From Chara braunii (taxonomy: Eukaryota > Streptophyta > Charophyceae > Charales > Characeae): a stretch of 32,062 bases of DNA. Where the stretch lies: assembly GCA_003427395.1 (NCBI GenBank), contig BFEA01000692.1:34079-66140 (forward strand), given 5' to 3'. The notes beneath the pieces were generated by a model, which did not search any database, had not been told where the DNA came from, and worked only from the letters and a program-made list of their open reading frames with translations. Shown piece by piece: positions 1 to 9,581 of this stretch (positions are counted from its first letter, which is position 1; the number at the start of each line of letters is the position of its first letter). A program made the translations under genes and the position numbers.

Positions 1-159
1 AAACAAAGAAAGGTCTGTAACAGCCAAAAAATACACTCCAGACACACCGCTGGCACTAGAGGCACAGCATGGTCGCCTAGTAACGGCCCCGACCACTGCC
101 GCTCGACCTGACCGGAAAAAACCGTAGCAGGAAGCTAGCGAAGTCGTAGCATATATCGT

Positions 160-229
160 CACAAACAGAACTGCCCGGTAAACCGTAGGCAGAGAGAGAG
201 AAGAAGACAACAAACGAGGGGCTGTGACA
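160..229 (-). repeat. 3' flank of the hammerhead repeat family
   Basis: Reading from the ribozyme outward, the minus strand shows TTTGTCACAGCCCCTC followed by pyrimidine-rich sequence and CTGCCTACG. The same series recurs at 25207-25257 (minus), also just downstream of hammerhead-like sequence. That defines a dispersed repeat rather than a chance motif. Confidence 0.6.
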
Positions 230-290
230 AACTGTTTCGTCGGAGTTTCACCGACTCATCAGGAGGCTGAACCCTCATATATATATATGA

Positions 291-339
<49 letters not shown>

Positions 340-344
340 CAGTT
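230..344 (-). ncRNA. Hammerhead ribozyme fold with (AT)n-expanded stem I
   Basis: Read on the minus strand from 344 to 230, the sequence has the full catalytic three-way junction. Stem III 5' strand is AACTGT (344-339) and its perfect 6-bp partner is ACAGTT (235-230). Stem I closes with GAGG (276-273) and CCTC (266-263). The core is CTGATGA (262-256). Stem II is GTCGG (255-251), loop TGAAACT, CCGAC (243-239). The second core segment is GAA (238-236). This matches the consensus CUGAUGA / stem II / GAAA. Two defects are visible: the base at the cleavage position (H17) is G, and a long AT microsatellite is inserted in the 5' side of stem I. The ribozyme is therefore probably inactive now. Hammerheads of this kind occur in retrozymes, Penelope-like elements and viroid-like RNAs (established). 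Confidence 0.8.
277..337. repeat. (AT)n microsatellite
   Basis: Nearly pure AT dinucleotide repeat interrupted once by TGACG around 288-292. It lies inside stem I of the hammerhead fold. Confidence 0.95.
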
Positions 345-780
345 ACGATTGGACTGGTTACTAGACTCAACTATGTCACGAGATTTGGTCCAGCCCAGCA
401 GCAGCGAAAATAGGATGAGGAAGGTACCAAACACCAAGACAGATCAGCAAGCAATACAGGTTTGATGGGGGGATGCACTTCACTCCAATGAACGTTCCGT
501 TGATGAAACTCCACAGCCGCTCCAATGCTCCAAGGCCGCAGCAATCAGGTACGTAATCACCACTCAACAGGCCCCTTCTTCCTCGGCCTACTTCTCTACC
601 CCCCCCGTCAGTCTTCTCCCCACTCAACTCTCCTTCATATCTCCCCTCTCGCCGGCCTTAATCATTGCCAGCGATGACCAGTGGGTGTAGCCAGCAACAG
701 CTCCGATACCAGTTTGCTATCAACCACACAGTTCATCACCAATGAGTGTGCAGATAAATACCACATGCATGTATGAGATC
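345..780. other. Intron/intergenic sequence, no gene seen
   Basis: No coding similarity, RNA gene or clear repeat was recognised. A C-run lies near 600-608. Confidence 0.4.
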
Positions 781-1460
781 ACACAAATTTCACACCGGAG
801 ACCGGAGAGATAAAGACCAGGTAGCGCAGCTTATGAATTTCAACAAGTTATTACAAAAGCAATAAGAGTTCACTGGCGCAGCTATGGCTGCCTTATCCCT
901 GCCAGCGCTATCTTCCTCTCCCTCTCTCCCTCACTTAGCGCAGCACTCTGGCTTCAGCGTTCTGCTCCTCACTTAGCGCACAAGTGCACCAGCACTTCCA
1001 CGCTTCTTGCGAATGAGCAATCTGCCCGAATGGGGAGGCTGGCCAGTCCTTTTGTAGTCTTGGATTGCACTTCAACTCGTGCCAGCCTCTGCTTCCTTGG
1101 TCTGACTGGGTTCCGGTACCACATTCCCACGGCCTGTCTGTTTCTGAATGTCAAGGCCTGGAACATTCCCGAATTTCCATTGGTCTGCTGCTGCTTGGGC
1201 CTTCGAGTCGTGACTTTTCGAGTTTGGCATATGTGGATTGTGACTCCTGCCTCTGAGACACGACTCTTGCTTATGGGACTGCCCTTTCACTCGTGGGATG
1301 TGACTTTTCAATGTGACTTTTCATCATGGGACGTGACTTTTGCCCCTGAGATGTGTCTGTTTACTGGGTACCTGTTGGACTGGACTGCTGAGGTACCTGA
1401 CTGTGACTTTTCTGAATTTGATGAATTTGGCCTTTCTAGACCAGGGCCTCTAACCCTATG
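780..1460 (-). mobile_element. LTR-like repeat, copy A (minus orientation)
   Basis: On the minus strand this segment aligns with plus-strand 4330-5280. Shared blocks are AAAAGTCACATCC, CTGGCCAGCCTCCC, GTGGAAGTGCTG, GCACTTGTGCGCT, GCGCTGGCAG, GCAGCCATAGCTGC and a later ATAAGCTGCRC segment. The promoter position TATAAA of the other copy is degenerate here (CTACAAAAGG, near 1048-1057). The limits are approximate, and no ORF for reverse transcriptase or integrase is attached. It is most likely a solo or truncated LTR. Confidence 0.6.
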
Positions 1461-1514
1461 ATCCGAATTTGGGGTCTGAATCGTGGAAGGCCTTTCACCG
1501 TAGTGTGATTTGGT

Positions 1515-1759
1515 TATTTCAACTTATTTGTTTTTTTGCCTTCAGTTCCGTGAGGAATTCTGATGTGACCTTCAACCAAAAGTTGTTTGCATTGCAATTC
1601 TACAGAACAATTTTTTTTTATTTTTTTTTTTATTTTTTTTTTGCGCTAGGGCTGCCCAGGATCATGCCCAGGGGTCATGCCCGGCCGGTCACCTGGTCGC
1701 CAAACCGGGCGTGACGTCGGGACCCGGGTAAGTGGTCCCGGGCCACTCTGGTAGCCTAG
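1515..1759 (+). mobile_element. MITE-like repeat, copy 1
   Basis: It shares GTGAGGAATTCTGATGTGAC, an AAAAGTTGTTTG block, a T-rich stretch, a GCGCT(A/G)GGGCTGCC block and a GC-rich CCCGG end with the copies at 12496-12765 and about 15030-15290. Its right end CTGGTAGCCTAG (1748-1759) is identical to the right terminus of the 12.5 kb copy. The left terminus is not recognisable. Confidence 0.65.
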
Positions 1760-1992
1760 GTAATAAAGGCATTCGAGAAGGAAGTCACCCATACTCAACC
1801 CCTACAAAGCTCCTGGTTAACGACTCCAGGAGATCCATAGATATTCAAGGACATTCAGGCAGACCTAAGCAGAGGTAATTTTCTTGAATTTGATGTGTTA
1901 GTCACCGCAGACAGTCAACACACTTGGCAATGAAGTTGATGGAACTTATCAAAACGTTTATGACATTACTGTAACAGAAGAGGTTGGCTGAC

Positions 1993-2125
1993 TGCTGTGG
2001 TCAGGGGTCTGCTTGGCCCGTGTGCCTTGCTCATTCCGACGACCGCGGCCAATGATGTAAGGGACGCTGGGCCCGTTCCCCAGCATATTGGAATGTGATA
2101 TTTATTAAAAAAAAGCAAAAAAAAA
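1993..2125 (+). mobile_element. SINE, 133 b, with A-rich tail and 14-b target-site duplication
   Basis: The direct repeat AGAGGTTGGCTGAC flanks the element perfectly at 1979-1992 and 2126-2139. The 3' end is A-rich (a run of eight A, GC, then ten or more A). The body has TGGTCAGGGGTCTG near its start, loosely like a Pol III A box, and ATTCCGACGACC about 35 bases on, loosely like a B box. A tRNA-derived SINE is therefore likely but not proven. The insertion occurred in the DLD intron immediately after exon g, and the target duplication carries the splice donor. Confidence 0.8.
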
Positions 2126-2139
2126 AGAGGTTGGCTGAC

Positions 2140-2248
2140 CTGTTCCAATGAACTCGAACATCAGTGTTGGTCTCTCTGGAAGCGAGCGTCCTGATCCTAT
2201 GTTGAGACCCTTGATCATCACCTCGTCCAAGAGCTCAACACGGCTTAC
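2140..2248 (-). CDS. DLD: DLD exon g (109 b), start of substrate/cap domain
   Basis: The acceptor is TTGGATGAAG|GTAAGC and the donor is GGAACAG|GTCAGC. It encodes [20 protein letters not shown] then [16 protein letters not shown] plus one base. RVELLDE and PTLMFEF(I/H)G are conserved in the family. The donor GT lies exactly at the edge of a SINE target-site duplication. I could not find the next exon (expected to continue about 15 residues later with the WxARxxA-type region) in 1-2139, so it is probably left of the window. Confidence 0.94.
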
Positions 2249-5200
2249 CTTCATCCAAAGCATGAGACAGCAAAGACAGTGAGGAAAACAACAATTTTTT
2301 CGCTAAGCCGACAGAAATATCAACGAGCTTCGCACAACTTACCGGTCTTACCGTCATCCACAAAAAAACATCTGAAAACAGGCATGGGAAAAAAAAAAGT
2401 TCAAAAGAATCAAAACAGAACATTTGCCAAGCTGATAAGCTACAGTTAAGTGAGAAGAATATTGCTAAGTTTTCTACTAAACCCTCTGTAATGAACCCAG
2501 TCAGGAAGATACTCAACAGTCGTCGAAGTTCCAGTAGTCTCAGATCTGTACAAAGTCTCCAGTTAACGTGAAAATGATATCTGCAACAGTATCTCGTTAC
2601 CAATCAGACGAAGAGAGTGGAGGGAGGATAGACAAGGGAGAAGGTGGAAGAAGTCAAGTATCACACAATAGTAACCCAACCACCCCACTTCTTCTCCGGG
2701 CTTCCTCTCCCTCCACGTCATCAATCAAATAATAGTAGCAAGTCTGATAAGTCCTGGTAGCACCGAAGTGCCACTTGGCACCACTCTCACATGAAGACAA
2801 TGAAGACAGCCAACAGCGAACAGTATCAACGTCGGCCTCAGGTAAGTATCCCGTTTCCCAATCATCCACAGATCCCGATCTTCCTCCTTATCACAACCAG
2901 TCATCTCATGTAGACAGCGTGGCCAATGCCATGTCAGCAGTAGAGACAGGTGGCATGCGCCACGTCATACAATGTAGACCAGAGGCAGCGTCACATCATC
3001 ATGCAATGTAGACCAGAGGCAGCGCCACATCTTCATGCAATGTAGACCAGAAGAAGCGCCACATCATCATACAATGTCGACAAGTGACCTGCGCCACATC
3101 AGCCTTGAAGACAGGTGGCAGCGCCACGTCAGCAATGCCTGGCGTACACAGAACGCGCCAGCATGCTGGCACAGCCGCGTCGTTGTCCACAGTGCCTGCG
3201 CACAGCCAGCGTCTCGCCAGCGGCGTGCGAGCGTCAAGTCAAAGCCGAGCCAGTGTCAAAGCAGCATAGCAAGACTGAATGTTGACCACCTCGAAGCCAG
3301 CCTTTAAGTAGCGTTCGACGAGGCTGTCTGGCCTTGGTTCCCTACCCCACAGTCGTCCAGATTGACTCACAGCCGAGGGCCTGGATTGTGTACAGTTGCA
3401 GACTTCCCTTTGGACCTGATGCTGTCTGGGTACCTGCATACAAACAAATGTGCGTGCCTGACCGGCGGCCTGGGCTGGGTACCTTTGACTTTGACTGTTG
3501 GGTAGACCGACAGTTGACTTGGTCAACTGTATCTTGTTCAGGCCCTGAATCTTTTTGTGGGGTGTTTTGCCCCCCTTCGGCCTGGGTCTGAGTGCGGCCT
3601 GTAGCCCTCAGACTTTCCACGAGGCATACAGCATGGGTTATTGCACCTCCATGACCAGGGAAAGATGGGCAAGGCAGGGTGAGCTAGGTTGAGAACAAGT
3701 CCACAGAAAAAGCAACACTGTGATGAGCAGTTTTGCAGGACTTTCACCGGCTTATCAGGGTGTGTGTTGAATCCTGACAATCATTCCAGAATGCACGTGA
3801 ATTCTGTTTTCTGACACAAGCTGGCATGCCAAAGCTACCGTCTCGCCGCCACCCATCAGGGTGAGTTGAATCCTCACAGTCGTTCCACGATGCACGTGAA
3901 ATGTGTTTTCTGACATGCTGGCTTGCCCAAAGTTACCGTCTTGCCCCGGGTAGACAGTTTTGCAGTGTGTTCACGGACCCATCAGGGTGTGTTGAATCCT
4001 GACAATCGTTACAGGATGCACTTGAATTATGTGCTCCAACAGGCTGGCTTTTGCAAAGTTACCATCTAGCCCAAAGTTACCGTCTTGCCCAAGTTACTGT
4101 CTTGCCCAAAGTTACCGTCTTGCCCAAAGTTACCGCCTTGCCCAAAGTTACTGTCTTGCCCAAAGTTACCGTCTTGCCCAAAGTTATTGTCTTGCCGAAA
4201 GTTACCGTCTTGCCCAAAGTAAAAGGGCCTTTACCCGATTCAGACCCTGTTTGACAAATGCAGCATAAAGGGGTCACTTGCCCAGAACCCCAACTCGTGA
4301 AAAGCAGATCAACAGGCATGTTCTCTGGGTCAAAAGTCACATCCTAACTAAAGTAAAAGTCAATTCTAAAGGTCACAGTTGTGCCCCTGGACGAACAGTT
4401 GTAATATTCAGATATGGGAGTCACATCTGTTCATCCAGGGGGTGTGCAGGTCATGTCTGTTCATACAGGAGATGTGTCTGTACGTACAGTATGTGTATCT
4501 GTTCGTGCAGTATGTGTGTCTGTTCGTGCAGTATGTGTGTCTGTTCGAGCAGTAGGTGTGTCTGTTCAAAAGAAGTCCAAAGGATAAAGTCCCAGTCAAG
4601 ATTCAAGTCAAAGGGAGAGTCTAGATACAGACTGAAAGTCCGAAATTAAGGCCTGAAGGCCGCAGCAGCAGTGACCCCTGAGGTTAGGGACTGGGACATA
4701 CACCATGCAGAGGTCTGGGACTGAGGGAGGCCCAAAGGTGCCAATGCAGACCTCACAAAGGGAGGCCAGCAGTATAAAGAAGCAGGCCAGCCTCCCTTGA
4801 AGACAGATCCCCAGTGGCATTCTGGCGTGGAAGTGCTGAAGGCACTTGTGCGCTGGCTGGCTGGGTGAGCGCTGGCAGGAGAAGCTGCGCTAAGAGAGGA
4901 AGAAGGCTGGGCGCTGGTTTGCAAGTAGCAGCCATAGCTGCCCCAACTAGTTAATGTAGTTAGAGGGTTAGTAGTTAGTCTTCAGTGAGTAGCATTCAAA
5001 GTAGATTCTCGTAGAAGGAGTGTGCGTGCATGATGAGAGAAGAGAACTGAGACAGAGAACTTGAGGGAGAGAGAGAGGAAGGGACAGGTGTACGATGTTG
5101 GCTATGGTGGAGACATACCTGTTCTGCGTTTAACTTGTTGTTGAGAGAGGGCGCTGGATGAGCCAGGCCTCACATTGCAGTTGTGTGAGAAGGAGAGACA

Positions 5201-8200
5201 TATCGCACTGTTAGTTCTTGAACTCGAGATACTCTTATAATGTGTTGGAGATAATATAAGCTGCACATCTTGGTTCACATCTCATCTCTACTTTGTGCTG
5301 TGTGATGGTTCATAATCTGTGTGATTGGTAACGTGGCATGCATTGTGATACACTCTGGCAAGTTGTGGACAGTCAGGTCCCTTGCAAAAGCTTCTATCTT
5401 GCCCAAAGCTACTATCTTGCCCAAAGCTACCATCTTGCCCAAAGTTACCGTCTTGCCCAAAGTTATTGTCTTGCCCCGGATACACAACACACATAAATCT
5501 AAATTGTGAATTGAACAAAAGCTATCTGTCTGGTCCAATACAGAGACTGCCCTATTTTGACCCCCAACAGGAATCGCAAAAGGCCTTTCTCGAACGGGTC
5601 TGGCCATAATTGCAGTCACATGCCGTTGAAAAATTTTAGTGCGAGTACAATCTAATGCGTCGACGAAACTCCCTCAACCCACTCATGAAGCCAGAACGGC
5701 ATGTATACATCCACAATGGCATGAGTGAGTACATTCTGGATCGAGATCCCAGCTGAACCGATTTGTCGTCAATGGAGAGCTAGCAGCATGATGGGTTGTT
5801 GGATGACACCCTTTCACCCTTCCACAGGGAAAAACTGCCTTTTACTTAAAATTGAAATATGTTGCTGGCGTGACGAAATTGAGCTTCGAAGGGTGTTGTG
5901 ATTTGATCATCCTCCAATGAGTGAACCGACCATGTTCGTGATACATCCAAAATCTGGCCCAAATCGCTGAAAAAAAATACAATTTTGCCATGCCAAAAAG
6001 TAAGATATTTCAATTTTAACTAAAAGGCAGTTGAAAGGCATGACCCCTTCTGGCGCATTCTGCATGTATGCGTTGTCAATAAGACCTCGTTCCAAAATCC
6101 AACGAGATAACTCCGATAAGAGTACACTAATGAACGGAGTGCGACATTCCCCATGAGCGCGTGGCTGAGCCGGAATCTGCTTAACATACGACTTGCACGG
6201 TACAAGAAAAGACGGATTGATCAACACTCACGCAAAATTCACTACGCTTGGTGCACATCTGCACTCCATATGAAGAGTTATATTCATAGGCACTTACCCA
6301 AAATCAATACCCTTAATTCACACCTGCACTCCAAATGAAAGTTTATTCACATGTGCCATGTGATGGCGCTTGCCTGAGGCCATGGACCATTACCGCACAC
6401 AAGACCAGGAGCACTATCGCCTGAAGCACACAGGGAGCGCGTGTGACACAGGTTCTCCCCCTGCGTGCCTTTGACAAACCCCAGCCACAAGACCACATAT
6501 AGAGCGCCGCGTTGACATTACTAGAGCACCACCTTTGATTTATTCTTCTTTCTCGTTATACATGATATACCATTGTCTTGTGAAAACTGGTGTGCATGTC
6601 TATGACCGCATCATTCAGCAATTCATAACCACTGAAAAAAGTTGCTCCCAGCATGTCAAACCACCACTAACGGCACCTTTGTGTATACGGAGTCCACATT
6701 TTCAATGTATCTGCCCACCTGCGGCTGGTGTAATATGTTCGGCACTGAAAATTGTTGGTTTGAGTCCATTTGACAAATCGCTTCTTCGGTAGTGGTGGTG
6801 GTTTAAACTTTAAACTACAACTATCCCCAAGTCTCTTGATGCCAAGGCGGATCCCCCCTGCGGGTCAAGCTTTGCCGAAGTGTCTGCGTGGCATTTTTTT
6901 GTTCTTTCCCCCTTTCCCTTTTGGTTGGCCCCATCGGTCATTGGGCTCAGGTAGCCCCGTGCCTCCAAAGAACCTGCAATGTTACACATGTTCCATTCTC
7001 GATGTTGCATGGGAAATGTAGTGGTGGTTTAAAGCAGCCCTACATGGGCACCTGGGCCGCGGACCTGACACCTCAAATTCTGGAAGCGCAAAACGAAAAC
7101 GCTACTGCCTATCCAATTTATCAACGGCAGGCCCAGCGTTTGACGTTTCGGCCTCGTTTTCTTGTGGCGACAAGTTTCGGACTGCAAGACTGGGGCTGTG
7201 TACTAGTGGTTTAATGAAGAAATATGTGTTGCTCCAGTTTGCCCCAAGTCTGCTTCTGAAGGAAGTGTGGATGTGCGCATTCTTTAAGGGATGGCATCAT
7301 TGGCATGTGTAAAAAGAGAGGGGCATGCAGTCGACCCTCATCCAGCAGTGCATAACCGCTGGAAAGGCAGGCGCAGCCTGGCAATTTTGCGACCTCGACG
7401 GTTTGTTTTTCTAATCGTCCGGCAGCACAGTGCTTCGTAAAATTAAAAAAAAAAGAGATGGACCCGTGGTTTACTGGACAGGAAGCGTAAGACGAGGGGG
7501 GCATGTGGTTCAGGCTCATCCAGCAGTGCTTAACCACTGAAAAAAGGTGGTCTAGTAATGTATTAAATTAAATTTGATAAACATGTGTACTGCCCAAGTT
7601 TGATGCAAGTGTGCCTCTGAGTGAAGTGCGGATGTGCGCATTCTTTTAAACCAAATTAAAACCATCAGTTCACCCGGGTTGAAGTTGAGATCTCACCGGT
7701 ATACATGGCAAGAGCTTTCCGATTCGGGCGTGGGCCGGTAGTGATGGTAGGATCTTTTTGATTTGGGCATGGGCCGGTATTGAAGACGGAAGGCCACTAT
7801 GAAAAGTCACAGTTGGAAGCTTGTGCGCCTTGCAAGGTAGCTTTGGCAACTTAGGCTCGTGTGAAGTGGTGTTTTAAACCTCCAGTGCTTGGCCCAGCTA
7901 TCGGCCGCATACAAAAATAGAGTAGAAACGTTTCCAGTCGGATGAATTTGGGTGCTCCTGTAGTGGCCCGCATGTTTCCTAAAATCGTGGCCTGTATACG
8001 GCCACAACTTTAGGAAGTACTGGTGGTTTAACGGAGGGAATGATGGGAATGTGTAAAAAGAGCGGTGAATGGGGTCCAAGCACCGGCAGCAGTGCTTGAC
8101 CACTGAGACGTAATGTTAATAAATTATTAATTTAGATATGACTATCACAGTAGGTTTGTCGCGATTGTGCTTGTGAATGAAGTGTGGATGCGCATAGTCT

Positions 8201-9547
8201 TTTCGAGGGATGAGGTTTGTCACGGGGGGGGGGGGGTTGGTCCAAGCCTCAAGGGAGTCCATTACAGGAAAGGATCTTTACTCATTCACCTGGATACCCG
8301 CATGCATCGTTGCAATTGCCACATCAGCCGCATCCTTAATGGATGGAAACGTACACATGGCCACCTGCTCCAGCAAAAACGTGAAAATAAAACACCAAGG
8401 GAGTCCATTACAGGAAAGGATCTTTACTCATTCACCTGGATACCCGCATGCATCGTTGCAATTGCCACATCAGCAGCATCCTTAATGGATGGAAACGTAC
8501 ACATGGCCACCTGCTCCAGCAAAAACGTGAAAATAAAACACCATTCATGTAGAAGATTATTGCACATTATGTGAGTCTTTACTCCCGTGGAGGACGCGAT
8601 GGGCAAATGAAAAAGCTACAACATTCTTGCTGGACATTCCGGTCTCACCCTTCTGCAAATGAAAATAGGACAACTGTACACACAAAAAGTGCACATATAC
8701 AACAAAAGCACCAGCGAACATAGAAACAAAGACATAAACAAACTAAACAAAGACATGTAAATTGATTGAGCCAAACAAAATTTAACAGACAAACTAATAG
8801 AATGTTGCATTGATGACAGCAAAAAAACACTAGAGCAAATTGAATTTAACAGTGAAAGCAAAATGAAGCAAAAGCCAACCGGTAAACAAAAGCAACAAAC
8901 AACATTATGAAAACAAGTCAAAACTTGACAGAGAACATGCAACCAGAAAGAAGAAGAAGAAGAAGAAGAAACATCACACCAGATGATACAACTACTAGTT
9001 GTCAAACACCGTTTCTTATCGACCCAAAGAAGAATTGGAATAAGACCCTGCCGTGGCCTGGGAACGAGAATGAGGTGCCGATTCTCACTCCGATTCTCAC
9101 TCTGTGATAATATTCGAGCATTGCATGTTAGTACAGGTGCTTATGCACTCTACTTCATTATACTCCGTTATGCCTCTTTTCAGTTGGAATGTCGCATACC
9201 GTAATGATACAGACCAGAACAAGAACCGACTTCTCTCACATAGTACAGGATAGCACAGCGGAAGGCTTAAATAGTAAATACCAATGATCAGCCCAACCAA
9301 CGTTGCAATGCAGACCAAACATACATCATCATCAGTCCATGGTGTGAAGGGGCCTGGCGTTCACACAGGAAGAATACGCCAGTCCCCAACCATACACAGA
9401 CGAAGAAGAGGGGGTTAGACGACGAAGAGGGGAAGATGGGGTGTCGTCAACACCAAGTCTTCGGTACAGGTCCCAAACAATCCCTCGTCAAATGTCTGAA
9501 TCCCAATGTTGAGTCTGGATCCAAATGTCGTCAAGTCCCAAAGTCAC

Positions 9548-9581
<34 letters not shown>

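Larger units (their letters stand above)
4300..5330 (+). mobile_element. LTR-like repeat, copy B (plus orientation)
   Basis: This is the inverted counterpart of copy A at 780-1460, sharing the blocks listed there in the same order. It has a good promoter motif, AGTATAAAGAAG (4771-4782), followed by an untranslated-like region. The element body is missing, because no pol ORF follows. The limits are estimated from the shared blocks. Confidence 0.6.
8251..8542. repeat. 146-b tandem duplication containing a complete DLD exon
   Basis: The two units, 8251-8396 and 8397-8542, are nearly identical (one difference noticed). Each contains the 75-base exon f, its acceptor with a T-rich tract, its donor and short intron flanks. 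The junction falls in intron sequence. Confidence 0.95.

Noticed and set aside
4029-4340. Repeat-protein-like ORFs (LAQSYR / LPKVTV / TLGKTV units) on both strands
   Set aside because: An 18-base minisatellite stays open in several frames on both strands. There is no sign of selection for one frame.
8616-9005. 129-codon minus-strand ORF rich in Leu, Phe, Ser and Cys
   Set aside because: Its composition follows from A-rich plus-strand DNA. There is no domain or conserved motif, and it lies inside a DLD intron.
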